Below, in pieces: positions 1 to 9,627 of a stretch of DNA of 36,691 bases (its first letter is position 1; each line of letters opens with the position of its first letter). Location: NCBI GenBank assembly GCA_024691565.1, contig JAILNN010000037.1, positions 1-36,691 on the forward strand, in the 5' to 3' direction. Both the position numbers and the translations under genes were made by a program. Under the pieces are notes generated by a model. It saw only the letters and a list, made by a program, of their open reading frames with translations, was not told the DNA's origin and ran no database searches. The stretch comes from Lachnospiraceae bacterium (GTDB lineage: Bacteria; Bacillota; Clostridia; Lachnospirales; Lachnospiraceae).

Positions 1-1764
1 TCAGGTGGACTTAGAGCTACTTTCGAGGCGAGAGGATATACAGCTTGGGATCCTTCTTCACCAGCTTTCATTAAAGATAATACACTTTATATTCCAACAG
101 CTTTCTGTTCATACAGAGGAGAGGCACTTGATAAGAAGACACCACTTCTTCGTTCAATGGATGCTATTTCAGAATCAGCTGTAAGAGTACTTCATCTTCT
201 TGGAAAGAAGGAAGTTAATAGAGTTAATACTACTGTTGGTTCAGAGCAAGAATATTTCCTTATTAAGAAAGATAAATATTTAAAACGTAAAGATTTGGTT
301 ATGTGTGGACGTACTCTTCTCGGTGCTTCAGCACCTAAGGGTCAGGAAATGGAAGATCACTACTTCGGTGTTCTTAAACCTAAGGTTTCAGAGTTCATGC
401 ATGAATTAGATAAGGAGCTTTGGAAACTCGGAGTTCCTGCAAAGACTAAGCATAACGAAGTTGCTCCTGCTCAGCACGAGCTTGCACCAGTTTTTGAAAC
501 TGCAAACATTGCAGTTGACCATAACCAGTTAACAATGGAAATCATGAAAAAGGTTGCTGACAGATTTGGTTATACATGTCTTCTTCATGAAAAGCCATTC
601 GCTGGAATCAATGGTTCTGGAAAGCATAATAACTGGTCAATTAGTACAGATACAGGTGAGAACTTACTTGATCCTGGTAAGACTCCTGCTGAGAATAAGC
701 AATTCTTAGTATTCCTTATGGCTGTTATTTCAGCTGTTGATAATTACCAAGAGCTCTTAAGACTTTCGGTTGCATCTGCTGGAAATGATCACAGACTTGG
801 AGCTAACGAAGCACCACCTGCTATTATTTCAGTATTCATCGGTGATGAACTCGATGCAGTTATTAAGTCTGTTGAAGAAGGAGAGCATTACTTAGGTGAA
901 GGTGATAAGAAGATTAGTTGGGCACATGTTCTTCCACATATCACAATGGATACAACTGATAGAAATAGAACTTCACCATTTGCTTTCACAGGTAATAAGT
1001 TTGAGTTTAGAATGCCTGGTTCAGCAGTTTCAGTTGCACAGCCTAACATCGCTCTTAACGCTGCTGTAGCTGAAGAGCTTGATAAGATTTATGAAGAATT
1101 AAAGGATGTTCCACAGGAAGAACTTGATGCTAAGATTGATGCTCTTCTTAAGAATCGTATCGCTGAGCATAAAAAGATTATCTTCAATGGAAATGGATAT
1201 ACAGATGAATGGGTTGAAGAAGCTGAGAAGAGAGGTTTGATGAACCTTAAGTCAGTACCTGATGCAGTTCCATATCTTACTTCTGATAAGGTTGTTTCAG
1301 TTATGCAGAAGCATGGAATCTACACTAAGGAAGAACTCGAAGCTCGTCAGGAAATTTATCTTGAGAATTATAACAAGATCATTCATATTGAATCTCTTAC
1401 ATTACAGGAAATGGTTAAGAAGGATGTTTCTCCAGCAGTTATTTCTTACGCTAAGGATGTAACAGAAGAAGCATTAAAGAAGAAGGAATTACTTCCAGGT
1501 GTTGAATGTGCGTATGAGACAGAGCTTGTTAAGACTTTGGATGAGGCTTCTACAGGAATCCTTGGAGCACTTTCAAAACTTAAGGAAGACACAGAGAAGG
1601 CTGAACAGCTTTCAGATGTTTTAGAGGCTGCTAAGGTTTACCATGAAGAAATTATTGCTGATATGGCTGCACTCAGAGTTTATGTTGATAAAGCTGAAGC
1701 AGTTATTCCTAGTGATTATCTTCCTTATCCAACATACGGAGAGTTGTTGTTCTCTTTAAGATAA
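1..1764 (+). CDS. glnN: Type III glutamine synthetase (GlnN), 5'-truncated by window edge
   Basis: Makes glutamine from glutamate, ammonia and ATP in the cytoplasm. The frame is open from base 1; the first in-frame ATG (157) is internal, because the codons before it read [18 protein letters not shown] and [20 protein letters not shown], which are GSIII signatures. 587 residues are visible and the family is about 700 long, so roughly 110 N-terminal residues lie outside. Other GSIII landmarks are [41 protein letters not shown] and [20 protein letters not shown], carrying the metal and substrate ligands. The C-terminal helical part continues to TAA at 1764. It is followed by a hairpin/terminator region and then gltB, so it heads the nitrogen-assimilation block. 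GSIII is the classical glutamine synthetase of Butyrivibrio and Bacteroides. The identification is secure; the 5' end is not visible. Confidence 0.97.
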   Translation, partial: SGGLRATFEARGYTAWDPSSPAFIKDNTLYIPTAFCSYRGEALDKKTPLLRSMDAISESAVRVLHLLGKKEVNRVNTTVGSEQEYFLIKKDKYLKRKDLVMCGRTLLGASAPKGQEMEDHYFGVLKPKVSEFMHELDKELWKLGVPAKTKHNEVAPAQHELAPVFETANIAVDHNQLTMEIMKKVADRFGYTCLLHEKPFAGINGSGKHNNWSISTDTGENLLDPGKTPAENKQFLVFLMAVISAVDNYQELLRLSVASAGNDHRLGANEAPPAIISVFIGDELDAVIKSVEEGEHYLGEGDKKISWAHVLPHITMDTTDRNRTSPFAFTGNKFEFRMPGSAVSVAQPNIALNAAVAEELDKIYEELKDVPQEELDAKIDALLKNRIAEHKKIIFNGNGYTDEWVEEAEKRGLMNLKSVPDAVPYLTSDKVVSVMQKHGIYTKEELEARQEIYLENYNKIIHIESLTLQEMVKKDVSPAVISYAKDVTEEALKKKELLPGVECAYETELVKTLDEASTGILGALSKLKEDTEKAEQLSDVLEAAKVYHEEIIADMAALRVYVDKAEAVIPSDYLPYPTYGELLFSLR

Positions 1765-1773
1765 TAGAAATCA

Positions 1774-1848
1774 TTATTTGTTTGCCGTACAAATAAATAC
1801 CTTTTATGAAAAACTTCGCACATATGGTTTGGTATGGGTGAAGTTTTT
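1774..1848 (+). terminator. Tandem hairpins with terminator between glnN and gltB (possible attenuator)
   Basis: Two hairpins lie back to back. The first pairs TATTTGT (1775-1781) with ACAAATA (1789-1795) around a 7-nt loop. The second pairs AAAAACTTCGCACATA (1809-1824) with TATGGGTGAAGTTTTT (1833-1848), a 16-position stem with one A-G mismatch and one G-U pair, an 8-nt loop, and the U5 run forming the stem's 3' side. It ends 33 nt before the gltB start, so it can stop glnN transcripts or gate read-through into gltB. Because an ANTAR antiterminator gene lies downstream in the same block, conditional termination is a reasonable inference. The first loop is 7 nt and lacks the A1/G4 hexaloop pattern known for ANTAR targets, so that link is not shown. 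Confidence 0.65.
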
Positions 1849-1881
1849 CGAGGGTTACAGAAAACAGAAATGAGGATATAT

Positions 1882-4800
1882 ATGAGTAATGTATTAGAAT
1901 ACCAGAAAAAAGTTTATAAGTCTCTACAGAAGGAAAAGGACGCATGTGGAATAGGAGCTGTAGCCGGAATTGATGGGAAAAAGAGTTACAGCATAATGTC
2001 AGATGCTCTTTCTATTGTAGAAAAGTTAGAACATAGAGCTGGCAAAGATGCTAGTGGGAAGGTTGGAGACGGAGTGGGCATCCTTCTCCAAATCAGTCAC
2101 TCCTTCTTTAGTAAGGCGCTAAAGGGGAGTGACATTAAAATCGGTGATGAAGGAGAATACGGAGTTGGTATGTTTTTCTTTCCACAGGAAGACATGAAGA
2201 GAACCTTCGATATGAGGTTGTTCCGTATTATCGCTGAAAAGGAAGGTTTGAAGATTTTAGGGTGGAGAGAGGTTCCAACTAATCCTGATATTCTTGGTCA
2301 AGTTGCTCTTGATTCAATGCCTTCTATATATCAATGTTTTATTCAAAAACCTGAGGATACTAAGAAGGGTATCGATTTTGATAGAAAGCTTTTCGTTCTT
2401 AGAAGAGAATTTGAACAGAGTTCTGAAGAGACATATATTTGTTCACTTTCATCTAGAACAATTTGTTATAAGGGAATGTTCCTGGTTAAGCAGCTTAGAG
2501 CTTTCTACACAGATCTTCAGAGTAAGGATTACAAGACAGCTATTGCAGTTGTTCATTCAAGATTTTCAACTAATACTAATCCTTCCTGGAACAGAGCTCA
2601 TCCATATAGGATGATTGCTCATAATGGTGAGATTAACACTATTCGCGGAAATGCCGACAGAATGCTTGCCAGAGAGGAAACGATGGTTAGCTCTGAATTT
2701 AAGGATAAGCTTGATAAGATTTATCCAGTTATTACTGCGAGTGGTTCGGATTCAGCGATGCTTGATAACACGCTTGAGTTCCTATATATGAATGGAATGG
2801 ATTTACCGCTTGCTATGATGATTACCGTTCCAGAACCATGGAAACACAATGGTTTCATGGATAGACAGAAAAAGGATTTTTATCATTACTATGCAACAAT
2901 GATGGAACCTTGGGATGGTCCTGCAGCAATTCTATTTACTGATGGAGATATCCTTGGAGCTACCCTTGATAGAAACGGTCTTCGTCCATCAAGATATTAT
3001 ATCACTGATGATAATAGACTTATTCTTTCATCTGAAGTTGGTGTGCTTGATATTGAGCCAGAGCATATTGTTAAAAAGAGCAGACTTATGCCTGGTAAGA
3101 TGCTTCTTGTTGATACAAAGAAGAAGAGAATTATTTCTGATGATGAGTGTAAGAAATATTACTCTTCAAGGGAATCATATGGTGAATGGTTAGATTCAAA
3201 TCTTCTTCATCTTTCTAAATTGAAGATTCCTAACAAGAAGATTTCTATGGAAACTCAGGAGATGAGAGATAAGCTTTATAAGGTATTTGGTTATACCTAT
3301 GAAGATGTAATGAATTTGATTTTACCTATGGCTAAGAATGGTGTTGAGCCTACGGTTTCGATGGGACACGATGTTCCATTAGCGGTTATTTCTAAGAAGC
3401 ATCAGCCTTTGTTTAACTATTTTAAGCAGTTGTTTGCTCAGGTTACAAACCCACCAATCGATTCTTTAAGAGAAAAGATTATTACTGATACAACAGTTTA
3501 CTTAGGTTCTGATGGTGATTTGCTTTCTGAAAAGAAAGAGAACTGTAGAGTGCTTGAAATTAATCATCCAATACTTACTGGTGTTGATACTCTTAAGATT
3601 AAATCTCTTAATGAGGAATCTCTTAAGGCTGAAACAATTTCAATGCTTTACTATAAAAATACTTCTCTTGAAAAGGCACTTGTTAAGTTGAATATTTCAA
3701 TTGATAAGGCTGTTGCAAATGGAAAGAATATTATTGTTCTTTCAGATAGAGGAGTTGATGAAAACCACCTTGCAATTCCTTCACTTCTTGCTGTTGCATC
3801 TGTTGAGCAGCACCTCGTTATTACAAAGAAGAGAACTGCAGTTTCAATAGTAATTGAAACAGCTGAGGCAAGAGATGTTCATCAGATGGCATTGCTTCTT
3901 GGTTTTGGTGCGAGAGCAATCAATCCATATCTTGCACATGAATGTATTTCAGAGATGATTGATTTGGAAATCCTTGATAAGGATTATCATACAGCTATTG
4001 ATGATTATAATTCAGCTGTACTTAATGGTATTGTTAAGATTGCCGCTAAGATGGGTATTTCTACAATTCAGTCATATCAGTCTGCAAGAATTTTTGAGGC
4101 AATTGGACTTAGTAAGGAAGTTATTGATAAATACTTTACTGGTGTAGTTAGCAGAGTTGGTGGAATTGGTATGGAAGAGATTTCTGAGGGAATTCTCTTT
4201 AGACATAATCATGCTTTCGATCCACTTGAACTTGGTGTTGATACACGACTTGATAGTACTGGTTTCCATTCTCTTAGAAGCTCAAAGGCAGCTGAGGATC
4301 ATATGTATTCTCCTGAGACAATTGTTAAGCTTCAGAGAGCGGTTAGAACTGGTAGCTATGATACATTTAAGGAATATACAACACTTGTTGATGATGAGAA
4401 CAGACCTCATACACTTCGTTCACTTATGAGCTTTAAGGCTGTAAATGATCCTATTTCAATTGATGAAGTTGAGAGTGTTGAGAGTATTGTTAAGCGCTTT
4501 AAGACTGGAGCTATGAGTTATGGTTCACTTTCTAAGGAGGCGCATGAAACACTTGCAATTGCAATGAATACCCTTCATGGTAAGTCAAACACTGGTGAAG
4601 GTGGTGAGGCAGTTGACAGGTATGGAACAGATAGAAACAGTGCAATTAAGCAGGTTGCATCTGGTAGATTTGGTGTTACTGGAGCTTACTTAAATTCTGC
4701 ATCTGAGATTCAGATTAAGATGGCTCAGGGAGCTAAGCCTGGTGAAGGTGGACATCTTCCTGGAAAGAAGGTTTACCCTTGGGTTGCTAAGACAAGATTT

Positions 4801-6420
4801 TCAACTCCTGGTATTTCACTTATTTCTCCACCTCCTCATCATGATATTTATTCTATCGAAGATTTGGCACAGCTTATCTATGATTTAAAGAATGCTAATA
4901 GATTTGCAAGAATTAATGTAAAACTTGTTTCAGAAGCTGGTGTTGGAACAATTGCTTCTGGTGTTGCTAAGGCAGGTGCTCAGGTAATTCTTATTTCTGG
5001 ATATGATGGAGGTACAGGAGCAGCACCACCAAGTAGTGTTCATGGTGCAGGACTTCCATGGGAATTAGGATTACATGAGGCTCATAAATCTCTTATTGAG
5101 AATGGTCTTAGAAATAAGGTTGTTATTGAAACGGATGGAAAACTTATGAGTGGTAGAGATGTTGCTATTGCAGCACTTCTCGGAGCTGAAGAATTTGCAT
5201 TTGCTACTGCACCACTTGTTTGTATGGGCTGTATGATGATGAGAGTTTGCTCTAAGGATACTTGTCCTGTTGGAATCGCTACTCAGAATGCTGAGCTTAG
5301 AAAGCGTTTCAAGGGTAAACCTGAGCATGTTATGAACTTTATGAAGTTTATTGCTGAAGAGCTTCGTGAAATCATGGCTTCTCTTGGATTTAAGACGGTT
5401 GAAGAGATGGTTGGAAGGTCTGACTGCTTAGAGGTTAAGAAGAATCCTGTTACTAAGAGAGCAGCTAAGGTTGATTTATCAGCTGTTCTTGATAAGAGCT
5501 ATGCAGCTGCTGAGAATAAGCATTTTGTTCCTGAGGCAGTTTATGATTTCAAATTAGAAGAGACATTGGATATGGCTAAGCTTCTTCCTTATTTTGAGAA
5601 GAAGATTAATAGTAAGAAACCTGAAAAGAAACCTATTGAGATTGAAATATCTAGTACAGACAGGTCCTTTGGTACAATCCTTGGTTCTACTGTTACAAGA
5701 GCTCAGATTGAGGATATCGAGGATGATTACTATGTGGTTCATGCACATGGTGGCGGAGGACAGTCTTTTGGAGCTTTCATTCCTAAGGGTGTGACTCTTA
5801 AGCTTTGGGGAGATGCTAATGATGGTGTTGGTAAAGGTCTTTCTGGTGGAAAGATTGTTATTATGCCACCTGAGAAAGCAACCTTTAAGGCTGATGAGAA
5901 TATTATCATTGGTAACGTTGCACTTTACGGTGCTACTTCTGGAAAGGCTTACTTTAGTGGTGTTGCTGGTGAAAGATTCTGTGTTAGAAACTCTGGAGCT
6001 ATTGCAGTAAGCGAGGGTTGCGGTGATCACGGTCTTGAATATATGACTGGTGGTAGAGCAGTTATTCTTGGTGAAACAGGAAAGAACCTTGCAGCTGGTA
6101 TGAGCGGTGGTATCGCTTATGTATTAGATATGAACCATGACCTATATAGAAAGATTAATAAAGAAATGGTTTCCTTTGATGAAGTTACAGAGAAAGAAGA
6201 TATTGAGGAATTAAAGAGTATTCTTGAGGATTATGAAAAGGAAACTCATTCAAAGAAGGCTGGAGAAATTCTTAAAAACTTTAATGAATATTTACCATTC
6301 TTCAAGAAAATTATTCCTGATGGTTATGCAAAAATGCTTAAAGAAATTAGTAGATTCTGCGAGCAGGGTTGCAGCCATGAAGAGGCTGTTTTGATGGCGT
6401 TTAAGAAGCTTGCGGGTTAA
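1882..6420 (+). CDS. gltB: Glutamate synthase (GOGAT) large subunit
   Basis: Transfers the glutamine amide to 2-oxoglutarate to give two glutamates, using electrons from GltD. I chose ATG 1882 because GAGG at 1872-1875 sits 6 nt upstream; ATG 1870 and 1834 are in frame but lack a good ribosome site. This gives 1512 residues, normal for GltB. Cys22 (KDACGIGAVAG) becomes the N-terminal nucleophile after removal of a 21-residue propeptide. Domains in order: class II glutaminase (about 22-430), central domain, FMN/2-oxoglutarate synthase barrel (about 800-1190) with GGTGAAP and KPGEGGHLPG, then the GxGxG beta-helix (about 1240-1480). The 3Fe-4S ligands are Cys1117, Cys1123 and Cys1128. It ends with a helical tail about 60 residues long. 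gltD follows after 100 nt. Complete, with no damage seen. Confidence 0.97.
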   Translation: MSNVLEYQKKVYKSLQKEKDACGIGAVAGIDGKKSYSIMSDALSIVEKLEHRAGKDASGKVGDGVGILLQISHSFFSKALKGSDIKIGDEGEYGVGMFFFPQEDMKRTFDMRLFRIIAEKEGLKILGWREVPTNPDILGQVALDSMPSIYQCFIQKPEDTKKGIDFDRKLFVLRREFEQSSEETYICSLSSRTICYKGMFLVKQLRAFYTDLQSKDYKTAIAVVHSRFSTNTNPSWNRAHPYRMIAHNGEINTIRGNADRMLAREETMVSSEFKDKLDKIYPVITASGSDSAMLDNTLEFLYMNGMDLPLAMMITVPEPWKHNGFMDRQKKDFYHYYATMMEPWDGPAAILFTDGDILGATLDRNGLRPSRYYITDDNRLILSSEVGVLDIEPEHIVKKSRLMPGKMLLVDTKKKRIISDDECKKYYSSRESYGEWLDSNLLHLSKLKIPNKKISMETQEMRDKLYKVFGYTYEDVMNLILPMAKNGVEPTVSMGHDVPLAVISKKHQPLFNYFKQLFAQVTNPPIDSLREKIITDTTVYLGSDGDLLSEKKENCRVLEINHPILTGVDTLKIKSLNEESLKAETISMLYYKNTSLEKALVKLNISIDKAVANGKNIIVLSDRGVDENHLAIPSLLAVASVEQHLVITKKRTAVSIVIETAEARDVHQMALLLGFGARAINPYLAHECISEMIDLEILDKDYHTAIDDYNSAVLNGIVKIAAKMGISTIQSYQSARIFEAIGLSKEVIDKYFTGVVSRVGGIGMEEISEGILFRHNHAFDPLELGVDTRLDSTGFHSLRSSKAAEDHMYSPETIVKLQRAVRTGSYDTFKEYTTLVDDENRPHTLRSLMSFKAVNDPISIDEVESVESIVKRFKTGAMSYGSLSKEAHETLAIAMNTLHGKSNTGEGGEAVDRYGTDRNSAIKQVASGRFGVTGAYLNSASEIQIKMAQGAKPGEGGHLPGKKVYPWVAKTRFSTPGISLISPPPHHDIYSIEDLAQLIYDLKNANRFARINVKLVSEAGVGTIASGVAKAGAQVILISGYDGGTGAAPPSSVHGAGLPWELGLHEAHKSLIENGLRNKVVIETDGKLMSGRDVAIAALLGAEEFAFATAPLVCMGCMMMRVCSKDTCPVGIATQNAELRKRFKGKPEHVMNFMKFIAEELREIMASLGFKTVEEMVGRSDCLEVKKNPVTKRAAKVDLSAVLDKSYAAAENKHFVPEAVYDFKLEETLDMAKLLPYFEKKINSKKPEKKPIEIEISSTDRSFGTILGSTVTRAQIEDIEDDYYVVHAHGGGGQSFGAFIPKGVTLKLWGDANDGVGKGLSGGKIVIMPPEKATFKADENIIIGNVALYGATSGKAYFSGVAGERFCVRNSGAIAVSEGCGDHGLEYMTGGRAVILGETGKNLAAGMSGGIAYVLDMNHDLYRKINKEMVSFDEVTEKEDIEELKSILEDYEKETHSKKAGEILKNFNEYLPFFKKIIPDGYAKMLKEISRFCEQGCSHEEAVLMAFKKLAG

Positions 6421-6520
6421 TGATAGAAGAGTAAAAATGACATCAAAATTTTAGAAAGTCTAGAGTGAAATTTAGAAATTTCTTCTTGTAAAAAGTCTTA
6501 AAGAAAGGTTGTGTGCGAAT

Positions 6521-8014
6521 ATGGGTAAGGCTACAGGATTTTTAGAATTTGAAAGACGCGATAATGCGAATATTCCTGTTAAGGAAAGAATAAAAAATTA
6601 TAACGAATTCCATAGAATTCTTAGTGCTGATGAGAGAAGAGAACAAGGTGCAAGATGTATGAATTGTGGCGTTCCTTTTTGTCAGTCAGCTATGAAGTTG
6701 AGTGGAATGGTTGTGGGTTGTCCGTTGAATAACCTGATACCAGAGTGGAACGATGAGATATATAACAAGAGAGACAGACATGCATTTAACAGACTTGCAA
6801 AAACCAGTAATTTTCCTGAATTTACTGGTAGAGTTTGTCCGGCACTTTGTGAGAAGGCCTGCATAAATGGCGAACATAGCAAGCCAGTAACAATTCATGA
6901 TAATGAGTTATTCATTATTGAGCAGGCTTATAAAGAGGGCTATATCAAGCCTATGATTCCAAGTGTTAGGAGTAATAAAAAGGTTGCTGTTATTGGTAGT
7001 GGTCCTTCTGGACTTGCTGTTGCAGATACTCTTAATCATAGAGGTCATAACGTTACTGTCTTTGAAAGAGATGATAGAATCGGCGGTCTCTTGATGTATG
7101 GTATTCCTAATATGAAGCTTAATAAAGATGTTATTTTCAGACGTCAGAAGCTTATGGAAGAAGAAGGAGTTGTCTTTAAGACAGGAGTTAATGTTGGCGT
7201 AGATGTTAAGTCTGAAGACCTTCTTAAGGAGTTTGATGCGGTTGTTCTTTGCTGTGGAGCGAAGAAAGCAAGACCTCTTAATGGTGTTGATCCTAAAACT
7301 CAGAAGGGTGTTTATTTTGCAGTAGATTTTCTTAAGTCTACTACTAAGGCACTTCTTGATATGGACGATGATGACAGATCAGTTGAGACACTTAAAAAAG
7401 CAGGTGGATATATTTCAGCTGAAGGTAAGAATGTTGTTGTTGTCGGTGGTGGAGATACTGGTAATGACTGTATTGGAACAGTTATTAGACATGGAGCTAA
7501 GTCAGTTACAGCGCTTGAGATGATGAGTGCTCCACCTGTTGAAAGAGCAGAAAACAATCCATGGCCTGAATGGCCAAAGGTCTTAAAGGTTGATTATGGT
7601 CATGAAGAGGCTATTGAGCTTTTTGGTAATGACCCTAGAATTTATGAGACTACTGTTAAGGAAGTTAGATGCGATAAGAAGGGTAATATCAAGGAGATTG
7701 ATATTGTTAAGGTTGGATTTGAAAACGGTAAGATGGTTGAAAAAGGAGAACCTGAAACAATTCCTTGTGATTTACTTTTGATTGCAGCTGGTTTCATTGG
7801 TTGCGAAGATTATGTTGCTGAAGAATTCAAGGTTAATCGTACTCAGAGAAATGTTGTGGAAACTGAGGAAGGAAAATATGCTTCAAGTATCAAAGGAGTT
7901 TTCACAGCAGGAGATATGCACAGAGGCCAATCACTCGTTGTTTGGGGTGTTAAAGAAGGTCGTGAGTGTGCAAGAGAAGTTGATAAATATCTTATGGGAT
8001 ATTCGAATTTATAG
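6521..8014 (+). CDS. gltD: Glutamate synthase small subunit (NADPH-dependent)
   Basis: Feeds NAD(P)H electrons through FAD and Fe-S clusters to GltB. I chose ATG 6521 (MGKATGFLEFERRD), which matches the usual Gram-positive GltD N-terminus; an upstream in-frame TTG at 6509 abuts the AAAGG ribosome site with no spacing. The chosen start has a rather long 12-nt spacer. The product is 497 residues. The N-terminal 4Fe-4S ligands lie in ARCMNCGVPFC...GCPLNN and GRVCPALCEKACI. The FAD Rossmann motif is VAVIGSGPSGLAVADTL and the NAD(P)H motif is VVVVGGGDTGNDCIGT. The C-terminal FAD contact is GVFTAGDMHRGQSLVVW. The 100-nt gap from gltB holds a small hairpin (GAAATT 6467-6472 with AATTTC 6477-6482) but no terminator, so co-transcription with gltB is likely. 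Confidence 0.96.
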   Translation: MGKATGFLEFERRDNANIPVKERIKNYNEFHRILSADERREQGARCMNCGVPFCQSAMKLSGMVVGCPLNNLIPEWNDEIYNKRDRHAFNRLAKTSNFPEFTGRVCPALCEKACINGEHSKPVTIHDNELFIIEQAYKEGYIKPMIPSVRSNKKVAVIGSGPSGLAVADTLNHRGHNVTVFERDDRIGGLLMYGIPNMKLNKDVIFRRQKLMEEEGVVFKTGVNVGVDVKSEDLLKEFDAVVLCCGAKKARPLNGVDPKTQKGVYFAVDFLKSTTKALLDMDDDDRSVETLKKAGGYISAEGKNVVVVGGGDTGNDCIGTVIRHGAKSVTALEMMSAPPVERAENNPWPEWPKVLKVDYGHEEAIELFGNDPRIYETTVKEVRCDKKGNIKEIDIVKVGFENGKMVEKGEPETIPCDLLLIAAGFIGCEDYVAEEFKVNRTQRNVVETEEGKYASSIKGVFTAGDMHRGQSLVVWGVKEGRECAREVDKYLMGYSNL

Positions 8015-8034
8015 AAAGTTCTATAAGATAAATA

Positions 8035-8076
8035 ATAAATAAAAAAGAAAAAATACACATAAATAAAAAAGAAAAA
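8035..8076 (+). repeat. A-rich direct repeat, two 18-bp copies, 24-bp period
   Basis: ATAAATAAAAAAGAAAAA occurs at 8035-8052 and again, identically, at 8059-8076. It fills most of the 85-nt gltD-purF spacer. The low complexity means it may be slippage or a curved/UP-like tract; no -35/-10 pair is convincing around it. Confidence 0.6.
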
Positions 8077-8099
8077 TTATCCGGATTGGAGCAACTAAT

Positions 8100-9524
8100 A
8101 TGGACAAATTACATGAGGAGTGCGGAGTCTTTGGTATTTACGAGGGAAGCAACTCTAAGCTTGCAAAAACTGTATATTATGCATTGATTTCTCTTCAACA
8201 TAGAGGACAGGAATCTGCTGGAATTGCAGTTAATCGAGATAGAGTAATTAGATGTGTTAAGGACCTTGGCTTAGTTAGCGATGTCTTTAACGAGGAAAAT
8301 CTTGATAAGCTTGGAGAGTGTAATATGGCTGTTGGCCATGTGCGATATTCTACTAGCGGAGCAGTTAGTAAGGAAAATGCACAACCGATGCTTATTAAGC
8401 ATCTTAAAGGTCAGATGGCGCTTGTTCATAATGGAAATTTGATTAATTCTTATGAGCTTAGAAATGAGCTTGAAAAGAAGGGATGCATTTTCCATAGCAC
8501 TAGTGATACAGAGGTTATTTCGTATATTATCACTGGTGAGCGTTTGAAATGTGGTTCTATTGAGGAGGCTGTTTCAAATGCAATGTATAGAATCAAAGGT
8601 GCATATTCACTTATTTTAATGTCTCCAGCAAAGCTTATTGCTGCAAGAGATCCGTTAGGTTTTAAGCCACTTTGCATGGGTAAGATGCCTGATGGAGGAA
8701 TTGTTTTTGCATCTGAAAGTTGTGCACTTTCTTCTGTTGGTGCTGAGTTTGTCAGAGATATTCTTCCTGGTGAAATTGTGACGGTTGAAAATGGTGAGAT
8801 TCGTTCAGATCTTAGCCATGTTAAAAAAGATTCTAAGAGTTCCTTATGTATTTTTGAGTATATTTATTTTGCTCGTCCAGATTCAAAAATTGATGGTGTA
8901 TTTGTTCATGATTTTAGAGTGAAATCTGGAATATCACTTGCTAAAAGTCATCCAGTTGAAGCGGATGTTGTAATTGGTGTTCCTGATTCCGGTCTTGATG
9001 CGGCCTATGGTTTTTCATTACAGTCAAAGATTCCTTATGGAATTGGATTGATTAAGAATAAGTATATTGGTCGTTCGTTTATTGCGCCTGATCAGACAGA
9101 GCGTAGAAATATGGTTAGAATGAAGCTCGGTGCGATTGAGTCAGTTCTTAAGGATAAGAGAGTTGTTGTTATTGATGATTCAATTGTAAGAGGCACTACC
9201 TCGGCTCAGATTGTTAAATTGCTTAGGGATGCTGGTGCGAAGGAAGTTCATATGAGAATTTCATCACCTACATTTTTAAATCCTTGCTACTACGGAACAG
9301 ATATTGATTCCAGAGAAAATCTGATTGCCTGTCAGCATACAATTCCTGAAATATGTGAGTTAATTGGTGCTGATTCACTAGGGTTTATGGAGGTAGATGA
9401 GGCTTTGGAAATCCTTAAAGATGGGGATACTAAATGCAGTTGTAGTGGTTGTTGTACGGCTTGCTTTGATGGAAAGTATCCTACAGAGGTTCCTCAAGTT
9501 TCAGCCAAAGAAAGGTTTGAATAA
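8100..9524 (+). CDS. purF: Amidophosphoribosyltransferase
   Basis: First committed step of purine synthesis: glutamine and PRPP give 5-phosphoribosylamine. 474 residues, normal length. The start is ATG 8100 with GGAG 11 nt upstream. Residues 2-7 are a propeptide and Cys8 (EECGVFGIYE) is the class II glutaminase nucleophile; LQHRGQESAG, GHVRYSTSG and HNGNL follow. The C-terminal half carries the PRPP loop VVVIDDSIVRGTTSAQI. Cysteines in SLCIFEYIYF, NPCYYG and the CSCSGCCTAC cluster match the oxygen-labile 4Fe-4S site of the Bacillus-type enzyme. No other pur gene is adjacent. It sits between GOGAT and the GSI-like gene, which suggests grouping by glutamine use rather than by purine pathway. 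Confidence 0.95.
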   Translation: MDKLHEECGVFGIYEGSNSKLAKTVYYALISLQHRGQESAGIAVNRDRVIRCVKDLGLVSDVFNEENLDKLGECNMAVGHVRYSTSGAVSKENAQPMLIKHLKGQMALVHNGNLINSYELRNELEKKGCIFHSTSDTEVISYIITGERLKCGSIEEAVSNAMYRIKGAYSLILMSPAKLIAARDPLGFKPLCMGKMPDGGIVFASESCALSSVGAEFVRDILPGEIVTVENGEIRSDLSHVKKDSKSSLCIFEYIYFARPDSKIDGVFVHDFRVKSGISLAKSHPVEADVVIGVPDSGLDAAYGFSLQSKIPYGIGLIKNKYIGRSFIAPDQTERRNMVRMKLGAIESVLKDKRVVVIDDSIVRGTTSAQIVKLLRDAGAKEVHMRISSPTFLNPCYYGTDIDSRENLIACQHTIPEICELIGADSLGFMEVDEALEILKDGDTKCSCSGCCTACFDGKYPTEVPQVSAKERFE

Positions 9525-9527
9525 AGT

Positions 9528-9556
9528 TTGATTTTGAGTAAAAAACAGTTTAATAT
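9528..9556 (+). promoter_or_regulatory. Candidate sigma-A promoter for the glnA-like gene
   Basis: TTGATT (9528-9533) and TAATAT (9551-9556) are separated by 17 nt, directly after the purF stop. Transcripts would begin near 9563, about 65 nt before the chosen start, and would carry only part of the inverted repeats described next. Confidence 0.5.
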
Positions 9557-9600
9557 AGACTTTATTCGGTGATGAAATTAACCGAGCTGTAACGTTAAAC
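9548..9600 (+). promoter_or_regulatory. Nested inverted repeats upstream of the glnA-like gene
   Basis: An outer pair, GTTTAA (9548-9553) and TTAAAC (9595-9600), encloses an inner pair, TCGGT and ACCGA, with a 10-nt loop GATGAAATTA. The outer arm overlaps the candidate -10. It could be an operator or, on a read-through purF transcript, an RNA fold that frees or hides the ribosome site. The function is inferred only from position. Confidence 0.4.
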
Positions 9601-9627
9601 AAATCAATAAGAATGAGAGGTTATTTT

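Noticed and set aside
1-1764. Treating ATG 157 as the start of the first gene
   Set aside because: The frame upstream to base 1 encodes conserved GSIII sequence, so the gene is cut by the window edge.
5554-6030. 158-codon minus-strand frame inside gltB
   Set aside because: Antisense shadow of the GxGxG repeat region of GltB; no ribosome site or family resemblance.
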